5,388 bases of DNA, taken from positions 1 through 5,388 of the forward strand of contig REAV01000110.1 in the NCBI GenBank assembly GCA_004294465.1. Reading direction: 5' to 3'. The DNA is from Sphingobacteriia bacterium (GTDB lineage Bacteria; Bacteroidota; Bacteroidia; Chitinophagales; Chitinophagaceae). The notes under the pieces are model-generated. The model did no database searches. It was given only the letters and a program-made list of their open reading frames with translations, and was not told the origin of the DNA. Each line of letters begins with the position of its first letter. The first letter of the stretch is position 1. Of the stretch, positions 1 through 5,388 are shown one piece after another. A program made the translations under genes and the position numbers.

Positions 1-657
1 TATTTTAAAGAAGCACTGGAACATCCTTCATTGGATAAAGACATCAAAGCCCAGACCAATGCGTTAATTGAAAAACTGAAAACCGAAGGTCATATAGTTG
101 AATCAGTTGATTTTGAATTGCTAGAATATGTAGTACCCACTTATTATGTTTTAACTACAGCCGAAGCATCCAGTAATTTATCTAGGTTTGATGGAGTAAA
201 ATATGGACATAGAACAAAACAACCAAACATTGATCTTACTGCCATGTACAAAGCATCGCGCAGCAAAGGGTTTGGCGAAGAAGTAAAAAGAAGAATATTA
301 TTGGGCACATTTGTGTTGAGTGAAGGCTACTTTGATGCTTATTTTACGAAGGCCCAACAAGTAAGAAGATTATTGAAAAACAAAACAGATGAATTATTTG
401 CTCAATACGATGCAATCATCTCTCCTACTGTTCCTTCACCCGCTTTTAAAATTGGCGAAAAGTCAACGGATCCTATTGAAATGTTTTTAGGGGATATATA
501 TACAGTTTATCCAAATCTGGTTGGGATCCCAGCCATCTCCATTCCACTATTTACGCATCCGAATGGAATGCCTTTTGGATTGCAGATCATGACCAAACAT
601 TTTGCAGAAACGACTCTATTGCAAATTTCCAGTTACTTGCTACAACTTAAACAATAG
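1..657 (+). CDS. gatA: Asp-tRNA(Asn)/Glu-tRNA(Gln) amidotransferase subunit A, C-terminal part (5' truncated by window edge)
   Basis: This is the last 218 residues of GatA, the amidase subunit of the GatCAB complex. GatCAB makes Gln-tRNA(Gln) or Asn-tRNA(Asn) in the cytoplasm by amidating mischarged Glu- or Asp-tRNA. The frame is open from base 1, so the gene starts to the left of the window; the in-frame TTG at 31 is an internal Leu codon, not a start. Family landmarks in the visible part, counted from base 1, are EASSNL (55-60), RFDG (62-65), GFGEEVKRRI (90-99), SPTVPSPAF (141-149) and NLVGIPAISIP (172-182). The catalytic Ser-cisSer-Lys residues of the amidase signature family lie in the missing N-terminal half and cannot be checked. 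The stop is TAG at 655-657, and the next gene starts 3 bases later on the same strand, which suggests co-transcription. A general amidase is the alternative, but the EASSNL/RFDG and EVKRRI blocks point to GatA. Confidence 0.95.
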   Translation, partial: YFKEALEHPSLDKDIKAQTNALIEKLKTEGHIVESVDFELLEYVVPTYYVLTTAEASSNLSRFDGVKYGHRTKQPNIDLTAMYKASRSKGFGEEVKRRILLGTFVLSEGYFDAYFTKAQQVRRLLKNKTDELFAQYDAIISPTVPSPAFKIGEKSTDPIEMFLGDIYTVYPNLVGIPAISIPLFTHPNGMPFGLQIMTKHFAETTLLQISSYLLQLKQ

Positions 658-660
658 CAT

Positions 661-1719
661 ATGAACGGAACAATTCAATATGCAAATAGATTGTTGCGAA
701 ATAAAATTTTACTTCTGTTTTTTATTTTTGGCTCACCATTCATTTTTACAGAAACCATTTCTGCACAAACCATTTCAAGCCAACCCACTCCAACTAAAAC
801 AGATTCAACAATAGATAAATACGGTTTCAAATCTTTGTTTAAAGGGTCATTTAATGCTTCTAAGCCTTATGTTTCTCAACTCAATCCCAGAGCAGTTTCA
901 TTTGTACAGGATTATATAAAAAAACAAGGAAAGGAATTACAGAGAATGAAAGGCTGGGGCAAACCTTATTTTGACTTATACGATCAAATCCTTACCCAGT
1001 ATGGCATTCCGAAGGAGATGAAATATTTGAGTGTGATCGAAAGTCATTTGAGCTCTGGTCTTGTTTCCTGGGCGGGCGCAGTGGGCCCCTGGCAAATAAT
1101 GCCCTATGAAGCCACCCGATTTGGTTTGAGTTTACAACCAAAAGACGAAAGAACAGATTACTATAAGAGTACAGTGGTGGCAGCAAAATTGATGAAAGAA
1201 TTATTCACTGAATTTCAGGATTGGTTACTGGTAGTGGCAGCATATAATGGTGGACCAGGAAGAGTAAGGCAATGCATCAGAAAAGCGAACAGCAATAATT
1301 TTTGGGATCTTCAATATTATCTTCCTGAAGAAACACGTAATCATGTAAAAAAATTTATAGGCACACATTATATTATGGAAGGTCAGGGAGGATTTACTAC
1401 CATGACAGCTCAGGAAATAAAATTACAAAAAGCAAATACGCCTTTAGAAGAAAGCAGTTTAGCAAAAGAGACAATTGAAAATACAACTGTTGTTGAAATA
1501 AGCGGACGTTACAATTCTTTGATCGTAGCCAATGGATTAATGATCAATATCCAACAATTCAATCAATGGAATCCTGGCTTTGATAAAACTTTAGCTGAAG
1601 GAAAAAAATTCAATCTTCGAATCCCTATAGATAAAAAAGAGCTATTTGAAGCGACGAAGCAGCAACTGCTAGCAACATCGGTGCGAACACTATTAGAAGG
1701 GAACAATCCAATCAAGTAA
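661..1719 (+). CDS. Secreted lytic murein transglycosylase, MltD-like, SLT domain
   Basis: This 352-residue protein probably cleaves the MurNAc-GlcNAc bond of peptidoglycan with formation of an anhydro-MurNAc end, in the periplasm. Residues 1-35 form a signal peptide: a basic start, a hydrophobic run at about 17-29, and likely cleavage near Ala35 (ISA|QT). There is no lipobox Cys, so it is not an obvious lipoprotein as E. coli MltD is. The SLT (GH23-type) domain spans about 100-235. It carries the catalytic Glu127 in VIESHLSSG, the GAVGPWQIMP block just after it, and the AAYNGGPGRV motif at 193-202. A C-terminal segment with SGRYNSLIVANGL and FNQWNPGFDK, at about 280-325, resembles the region that precedes or mimics LysM repeats in Bacteroidota MltD proteins; I see no clear LysM repeat. 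The ATG at 661 is the first start after the gatA stop. The gene ends 3 bases before the convergent YkuK-like gene. Confidence 0.9.
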   Translation: MNGTIQYANRLLRNKILLLFFIFGSPFIFTETISAQTISSQPTPTKTDSTIDKYGFKSLFKGSFNASKPYVSQLNPRAVSFVQDYIKKQGKELQRMKGWGKPYFDLYDQILTQYGIPKEMKYLSVIESHLSSGLVSWAGAVGPWQIMPYEATRFGLSLQPKDERTDYYKSTVVAAKLMKELFTEFQDWLLVVAAYNGGPGRVRQCIRKANSNNFWDLQYYLPEETRNHVKKFIGTHYIMEGQGGFTTMTAQEIKLQKANTPLEESSLAKETIENTTVVEISGRYNSLIVANGLMINIQQFNQWNPGFDKTLAEGKKFNLRIPIDKKELFEATKQQLLATSVRTLLEGNNPIK

Positions 1720-1722
1720 CGA

Positions 1723-2196
1723 TCAGTTAACTACTTTATCGGCACAGCAACTACTTGCAAAAGCTTCTGGCTTGGCTTTAAACGCAAAACCCATTCCAAG
1801 AATATAGCCCATGGCTTCTCTTAATGCGTCGTTGCTTTTAAATTGTGGATTGGTATTGATATCGGCATGTACTTCCATTTCTACATGATACTCAATAAAC
1901 AGATTGCATAGTTCGTAGGCAATTTCAATGCTCTTTGCCACTTCTACCAACATCCTTTCTTTGATATGGTATTGCTGTTTAGTTTTTTCATTGTGGATGT
2001 ACATGAATCCACCATTGTGTTCCCGCAGAAAAACAATCACTGTAGCAAACTCAGTATCGGCGCCTTTCACCTGGCTATCGGTACCAATACAAACTTTCAA
2101 TTTTGTTCCTGCTGATGCTTCTTTTTTGATGGCTTCTTCCACTGCATCTTTAATCGGAAGTACAATGTTTTCGCCATTGAATTTTCTCCAACGCAT
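1723..2196 (-). CDS. RNase H-like YkuK/DUF458 family protein
   Basis: This is a complete 157-residue soluble protein with no signal peptide or membrane segment. It matches the DUF458 family, whose founder is Bacillus subtilis YkuK and which is predicted to adopt an RNase H-like fold. Visible landmarks are IGTDSQ (37-42), a conserved KER around 79-81, HADIN (110-114), KSND (120-123), GYILGMGF (130-137), KP (142-143) and AD (152-153). Asp40, Glu80, Asp112 and Asp152 are good candidates for a metal-binding acidic cluster, by analogy with RNase H folds; that is inference. The biological substrate of the family is not established to my knowledge. The ATG at 2194-2196 has an A-rich, SD-free upstream sequence, as is usual in Bacteroidota. 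It is divergent from the ABC exporter and convergent with the transglycosylase, so it is probably a single-gene transcript. Confidence 0.85.
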   Translation of the reverse strand: MRWRKFNGENIVLPIKDAVEEAIKKEASAGTKLKVCIGTDSQVKGADTEFATVIVFLREHNGGFMYIHNEKTKQQYHIKERMLVEVAKSIEIAYELCNLFIEYHVEMEVHADINTNPQFKSNDALREAMGYILGMGFAFKAKPEAFASSCCADKVVN

Positions 2197-2363
2197 AAAA
2201 TAGGGTTTTTGTAAGTTACTAATGAATTGTACTTATACCATCAAAACGGTATGATCTTATTATTAACAGTAGTGGAAAAGCCAAAAAGCAGCAATATTGT
2301 CAGAAATTGAAAAATAGTACGGATATTGAATAAGAATCCAGGACAGCAACATAAACCGATACA
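2197..2363. promoter_or_regulatory. Divergent intergenic region expected to hold two promoters
   Basis: These 167 bases separate two divergent start codons, so promoters for both the YkuK-like gene and the ABC exporter must lie here or just inside the genes. I looked for the Bacteroidota primary-sigma pattern (TTG, about 19-21 bases, TAnnTTTG) on both strands and found no convincing match, so no promoter is placed. A short inverted repeat, ATACC at 2235-2239 and GGTAT at 2248-2252 with an 8-base loop, lies 39 bases upstream of the YkuK-like start. It could be a small operator but is short enough to be chance. The call is positional rather than motif-based. Confidence 0.4.
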
Positions 2364-4166
2364 ATGAAATTACTGCTACAATACCTCAAGCCTTATAAAT
2401 GGTTAATCGCTTTGGCCCTATTATTGGCTGCCATTAACCAGTCTTTCTCCATGTTGGATCCTTACTTTTTTGGAAAGTTACTTGACCAATATGGGATGCA
2501 TCCTTTGAATACAGGTTACTTCAATGAGAAGAAACAATTCATTGCAACCGGTGAAAGAACTGAATCGGAATTCATCTGGGGGGTGATGGGATTTTTAGGC
2601 ATACTTATTAGCGTGGCCATGATCTCTAGGATTGCTAAAGCATTCCAGGATTATTTCAGCAATGTAATTGTACAAAAATTTGGGGCTAAGATTTTTACTG
2701 ATGGATTGCAACACTCCATGCAAATGCCCTATCAGGAATTTGAAGACCAAAGAAGTGGAGAAACATTGTCCATTTTATCTAAAGTAAGAACCGATACCGA
2801 AAAATTCATTATTGCATTTATCAATGTGCTATTTAGTATTTTGGTAGGAATTGTTTTTATATCTGTCTACTCCTTCAAATTGCATTGGTCCATCATGCCG
2901 ATTTATGCAACAGGTATTGTGTTCTTATCATTGCTTACCAGTTTTTTGAGCAAGAAAATTAAAACAATTCAAAAAGTAATTGTAAAAGAAACCACTACTC
3001 TTGCAGGTACAACCACAGAGAGTCTGAGAAATATTGAATTGGTAAAAAGCCTGGGATTAACAGAACAGGAGATCGACCGATTGAATAAAAATACCTACAA
3101 AATTTTGGGGCTCGAATTAAGAAAAGTAAAAAGCATTCGTTCATTGAGTTTTGTTCAAGGCACATTTGTGAATTTATTGCGTCAGATTATTATGTTCACT
3201 TTATTGTGGTTGGTATTCCAAGGTAAACTTACTGCTGGAGAAGTAATGACGTTGACCTTCTATTCATTTTTCATTTTTGGCCCATTACAAGAAATTGGAA
3301 ATATTATTCTATCGTATAGAGAGGCAGAAGCATCACTCAATAATTTTCATAACTTAATGATGAAGCCTTCCGAGCCAAAACCATTGTATCCGCACCATAT
3401 AGGAAACATAGATACATTGTCTTTTAAAAATATCATCTTCAAACATCAATCAGCCCAATACAATGCATTGGATGGAATAAGTTTTGAAGCAAAAAAAGGA
3501 GAGACAATTGCTTTTGTAGGACCATCGGGTGCAGGCAAGAGCACTTTGGTAAAACTCTTAGTGGGCTTGTATCAACCGAAAGAAGGAAATATTATTTACA
3601 ATGGTGTAGACGGCCATGATATTAATTTTGATGAACTAAGAAATCAAATAGGCTTTGTTACACAAGACACCCAATTATTTGCGGGTACTATTAGGGAGAA
3701 CCTTTTATTTGTAAAACCTGGTGCTACAGAAAAGGATGTAAAAGATGCATTGCACAAAGCAAGTTGTGATAATTTATTAGCGAAAGCCGATAATGGAATT
3801 GATTCAATGATCGGAGAAGGGGGATTAAAATTAAGTGGTGGCGAAAAACAAAGATTATCCATTGCAAGAGCATTGATCAGACATCCGCAATTATTGATTT
3901 TCGACGAAGCAACATCTGCACTGGATAGTATTACCGAAGAAGAAATTACCAATACCATCAGAAATATCTCCGCCCAAAAAGAACAGATCACTGTGATGAT
4001 TGCACATAGATTGAGTACCATCATGCACGCCGACAGAATTTATGTATTAGAAAAAGGGCAAGTAGTGGAAACAGGCAGTCATGCCGAACTATTGGTAGAT
4101 AAAGGATTGTATTATGCCATGTGGCGTCAACAAATTGGAGAGCGAAAAGCAATGGCAATGGGATAG
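2364..4166 (+). CDS. Half-size ABC exporter (fused membrane and ATPase domains), MsbA/MdlB type
   Basis: This complete 600-residue type IV ABC half-transporter should work as a homodimer or heterodimer in the inner membrane. It has an exporter membrane domain with six helices at about 12-30, 70-90, 148-170, 176-196, 266-286 and 292-315, followed by an ATPase domain from about 348. All nucleotide-binding motifs are intact: Walker A GPSGAGKST (386-394, Lys392), Q-loop Gln434, signature LSGGEKQR (490-497), Walker B LLIFDE (510-515, catalytic Glu515), D-loop SALD (518-521) and the switch His548 in IAHRLST. Length and order match lipid A/multidrug exporters. The sequence does not fix the substrate, and MsbA itself is only one possibility. 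The start is forced: an in-frame TAA sits at 2352-2354 and ATG 2364 is the first start codon after it. No partner transporter gene adjoins it, which favours a homodimer. Confidence 0.93.
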   Translation: MKLLLQYLKPYKWLIALALLLAAINQSFSMLDPYFFGKLLDQYGMHPLNTGYFNEKKQFIATGERTESEFIWGVMGFLGILISVAMISRIAKAFQDYFSNVIVQKFGAKIFTDGLQHSMQMPYQEFEDQRSGETLSILSKVRTDTEKFIIAFINVLFSILVGIVFISVYSFKLHWSIMPIYATGIVFLSLLTSFLSKKIKTIQKVIVKETTTLAGTTTESLRNIELVKSLGLTEQEIDRLNKNTYKILGLELRKVKSIRSLSFVQGTFVNLLRQIIMFTLLWLVFQGKLTAGEVMTLTFYSFFIFGPLQEIGNIILSYREAEASLNNFHNLMMKPSEPKPLYPHHIGNIDTLSFKNIIFKHQSAQYNALDGISFEAKKGETIAFVGPSGAGKSTLVKLLVGLYQPKEGNIIYNGVDGHDINFDELRNQIGFVTQDTQLFAGTIRENLLFVKPGATEKDVKDALHKASCDNLLAKADNGIDSMIGEGGLKLSGGEKQRLSIARALIRHPQLLIFDEATSALDSITEEEITNTIRNISAQKEQITVMIAHRLSTIMHADRIYVLEKGQVVETGSHAELLVDKGLYYAMWRQQIGERKAMAMG

Positions 4167-4170
4167 CAAC

Positions 4171-4614
4171 CTAGTCCTTTTCGAATTTCTTTTTGATGTA
4201 TTCCATTACAGAAGGGTCATCTAATCCTTCAATATCACTTAGTTCCAATTCAATTGCTTTGGTGCTTAATTGAATTTCTAATAATGAAAGTGCTAAAGAT
4301 GCAGCAAAAATAAAAAGGCTTAAAGCAAATACCCAATGTGCCAATATCATCCATTCGTTGTAAATAAAATACATACAAAGAATACTGCTTAAAAAAGTAA
4401 GTACTCCCAATGCCTGCATATTTTTAATGAGCTTTAAACGATAACGTAGATTTCTGATCTGCGCATGAATGATAGGTCTATTCTCATGCCCTTCGTATTT
4501 ATCGTGTAATGATCTTACGCGGTTAGACAATGCCAGGAAACGATTGGTATAAGCGAGCATAATCAAACTGATGGCCGGAAAAAGCAGTGCAGGAGTATTG
4601 ATGGTTATATCCAT
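4171..4614 (-). CDS. DUF2721 family small membrane protein
   Basis: This complete 147-residue protein of unknown function has three predicted membrane helices, at about 7-23, 66-85 and 89-113. The N-terminal block TPALLFPAISLIMLAYTNRFLALSNRVRSLH is characteristic of the DUF2721 family. A basic, likely cytoplasmic segment (about 31-65, rich in Arg, Lys and His) joins helices 1 and 2, and a charged acidic/basic tail (about 118-147) follows helix 3. There is no catalytic motif I can identify. It converges on the ABC exporter with only 4 bases between the stop codons, so the two are not in one operon. Its upstream side carries the tRNA-Cys gene on the same strand with a terminator-like hairpin between them, which suggests its own promoter in 4615-4660, although no clear motif is visible there. 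Confidence 0.85.
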   Translation of the reverse strand: MDITINTPALLFPAISLIMLAYTNRFLALSNRVRSLHDKYEGHENRPIIHAQIRNLRYRLKLIKNMQALGVLTFLSSILCMYFIYNEWMILAHWVFALSLFIFAASLALSLLEIQLSTKAIELELSDIEGLDDPSVMEYIKKKFEKD

Positions 4615-4625
4615 AATTCAATTAA

Positions 4626-4717
4626 TTATAAGCAAGTTAGTAATAAACTTGTATGATTTTAACAAAGAAGCTCCCGTCCACAGACCAGGAGCCTCTTGCT
4701 TGTTTGCTTGCTTATAA
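4626..4717. repeat. 11-bp perfect inverted repeat flanking the tRNA terminator
   Basis: TTATAAGCAAG at 4626-4636 is the exact reverse complement of CTTGCTTATAA at 4707-4717, with 70 bases between the arms. The terminator-like hairpin (4668-4694) sits inside. Read on the - strand, the first arm lies 8 bases beyond the tRNA-Cys 3' end and the second ends 11 bases before the DUF2721 start codon, so a read-through RNA could fold into a long outer stem close to that start. A functional role is inference. Beside the right arm is a low-complexity CTTG/TTTG run at about 4695-4713, which makes one arm partly repetitive. Confidence 0.6.
4661..4694 (-). terminator. Rho-independent terminator downstream of tRNA-Cys
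   Basis: On the - strand, AGGCTCC (4694-4688) pairs with GGAGCTT (4674-4668) over 7 pairs including one G-T wobble. An inner GTC/GAC pairing closes a small TGTG loop. The stem is followed by the T-rich tract CTTTGTT (4667-4661). It begins 31 bases past the tRNA 3' end, as expected for an end of the tRNA transcript and before the DUF2721 gene. The T tract is interrupted, so efficiency may be modest. On the + strand the hairpin is followed by CTCTTGCTTG, which is a weaker tail. Confidence 0.6.
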
Positions 4718-4724
4718 CAATCAG

Positions 4725-4795
4725 ACGTCACGGACGGATTCGAACCGTCGTTGAAGGTTTTGCAGACCTCTGCCTTTCCACTCGGCCACGCGACT
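4725..4795 (-). tRNA. tRNA-Cys (anticodon GCA)
   Basis: This 71-base cloverleaf on the - strand inserts cysteine at UGC/UGU codons. The anticodon loop is CTGCAAA with GCA at 34-36, on a GAGGT/ACCTT stem whose outer pair is G-T. The D arm is GCC/GGC with a GAGTGGAAA loop including the G18-G19 pair. The variable region is CAAC, and the T arm is GACGG, TTCGAAT, CCGTC. The acceptor strands AGTCGCG and CGTGACG make six pairs, with a G5-U68 wobble, but position 1 (A) faces position 72 (G) and does not pair. The discriminator is U73, which is what cysteinyl-tRNA synthetase expects. No CCA is encoded; CTG follows, so CCA must be added enzymatically. It starts 5 bases after the stop codon of the upstream desaturase-family gene. 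Confidence 0.93.
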
Positions 4796-4800
4796 ATATT

Positions 4801-5388
4801 TTATGTATACCGATAAATCAGGTGCACATATCTGTTTTGTAAGGATTTATAGAAAAGAATACTAGCAAACAAAATGATCAGGATAGTTACCAGTAAATAG
4901 AAGCTTGGATAAAATAAATAAATAAATATGCTTAATAAGCCAAGCCTGGCAAAATCCAGGTAAAACACCCATTGCTTTTGCTCCATCATTGCACCGGTAC
5001 TGATTACACTGGTGATAATAAATATTGCAGCAATATATAATTGTATGGAGTGCAAATATTTTTCAAACAGGATAATTACAAATAAGGTAACAAGTGTTAT
5101 TAATGTTTGAATTCCTATAAAATTTTGCAAAACGGAATGATCCTTTAAAGGCTCTTTTCTGCTCAACAATTTTCTTTCCAATAATAATCTGATTCTTGGA
5201 TCAATATCATCAGGCTTACCAAAAATCATTCTCAATTTTGCATTTAAACCCTTTGCATATTTAACTGCAACAATCATTTCCAATAAAAAATGAAAATGTT
5301 GCCAGAGAAAACTATGGCTTTTTAAAGGCGATGTTAAACCATAAACAGGGGTTTCTTCTTCTTCCACAAATGTTCCAAAAAGCTTATC
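4801..5388 (-). CDS. Sterol desaturase/fatty acid hydroxylase family protein, C-terminal part (5' truncated by window edge)
   Basis: This is the last 195 residues of a membrane-bound di-iron hydroxylase family protein. The frame stays open to base 5388, so the in-frame GTG at 5367 is an internal Val codon and not a start. The visible part opens with DKLFGTFVEEEETPVYGLTSPL, the block that closes the FA_hydroxylase domain in sterol desaturases and in alkylglycerol monooxygenase (AGMO). The His clusters that hold iron lie upstream, outside the window, and cannot be verified. A polar linker (about 45-85) follows, then about four hydrophobic helices near 92-109, 115-132, 140-160 and 163-180, with a short basic tail RYVHLIYRYT. 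The membrane tail, including ISTGAMMEQKQWVFYLDFARL, recalls the C-terminal region of AGMO/TMEM195-like proteins more than short sterol desaturases; this comparison is from memory. The substrate is unknown, but ether lipids or related lipids are plausible. The tRNA-Cys gene follows 5 bases after its stop. Confidence 0.82.
   Translation of the reverse strand, partial: DKLFGTFVEEEETPVYGLTSPLKSHSFLWQHFHFLLEMIVAVKYAKGLNAKLRMIFGKPDDIDPRIRLLLERKLLSRKEPLKDHSVLQNFIGIQTLITLVTLFVIILFEKYLHSIQLYIAAIFIITSVISTGAMMEQKQWVFYLDFARLGLLSIFIYLFYPSFYLLVTILIILFASILFYKSLQNRYVHLIYRYT

Noticed and set aside
31..33. TTG as the start of a 208-residue protein
   Set aside because: The frame is open to base 1 and the upstream residues fit GatA, so the gene is truncated by the window edge.
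992..1186. 64-residue open frame on the - strand
   Set aside because: It lies fully inside the transglycosylase SLT domain, opposite its catalytic motifs, and its translation resembles no family.
1928..2203. 91-residue open frame on the + strand
   Set aside because: It is antisense to the YkuK-like gene, whose conserved motifs show which strand is real.
2235..2252. ATACC-8-GGTAT inverted repeat as an operator
   Set aside because: Only 5-bp arms with no extension; expected by chance in AT-rich intergenic DNA, so noted within the intergenic entry but not called separately.
3644..4024. 126-residue open frame on the - strand
   Set aside because: It is antisense to the ATPase domain of the ABC exporter; the open frame follows from codon bias over conserved motifs.
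4637..4660. Bacteroidota promoter for DUF2721 (TTG with TAACTTG)
   Set aside because: The -7 element lacks a base of TAnnTTTG and the spacing of 23 is too long, so it was not called.
4695..4713. CTTG/TTTG tetranucleotide run as a phase-variable repeat or CRISPR-like element
   Set aside because: Only four to five imperfect units, outside any coding frame and promoter spacing I can identify; too short for either.
5365..5367. GTG as the start of a 188-residue protein
   Set aside because: The frame continues to the window end and encodes FGTF just before it, a family motif; the GTG is an internal Val codon.
1..5388. A novel multi-gene system, mobile element or defence island
   Set aside because: All protein genes match common chromosomal families, gene orientation is mixed, and there is no transposase, integrase, toxin-antitoxin pair or repeat array.

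Overview
The window looks like an ordinary chromosomal stretch from a member of the Bacteroidota, most likely the Chitinophagaceae or a close relative. The reasons are an AT-rich composition, A-rich translation starts without clear Shine-Dalgarno sequences, a tRNA gene without an encoded CCA end, and protein families whose sequence style is typical of that phylum. These are an MltD-like transglycosylase, a YkuK-type RNase H-like protein, a DUF2721 protein and an AGMO-like sterol desaturase. The assignment rests on my recognition of families, not on a search.

Layout from left to right: (1) the 3' end of gatA, the glutamyl/aspartyl-tRNA amidotransferase A subunit, cut by the left edge, on the + strand. 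(2) Three bases later, a complete secreted lytic transglycosylase of the MltD/SLT type on the + strand. (3) Convergent to it, with a 3-base gap, a complete RNase H-like DUF458/YkuK-family gene on the - strand. (4) A 167-base divergent intergenic region that should hold promoters for genes 3 and 5. (5) A complete MsbA-type half-size ABC exporter on the + strand. (6) Convergent to it, with a 4-base gap, a small three-helix DUF2721 membrane protein on the - strand. (7) A 186-base region containing a tRNA-Cys(GCA) gene, a terminator-like hairpin and an 11-bp inverted repeat, all best read on the - strand. (8) The 3' part of a sterol desaturase/fatty acid hydroxylase family gene on the - strand, cut by the right edge.

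The genes are mostly housekeeping or envelope functions: tRNA charging, peptidoglycan remodelling, lipid or drug export, and lipid modification. They do not form an obvious single pathway. The layout is compact: both convergent pairs are separated by only 3 to 4 bases, and the tRNA begins 5 bases after the stop codon of the desaturase gene. I see no mobile element, CRISPR array, defence system or other new multi-gene system. The observations most worth a second look are the A1-G72 mismatch at the end of the tRNA-Cys acceptor stem, the inverted repeat enclosing the tRNA terminator, and the AGMO-like membrane tail of the truncated desaturase.
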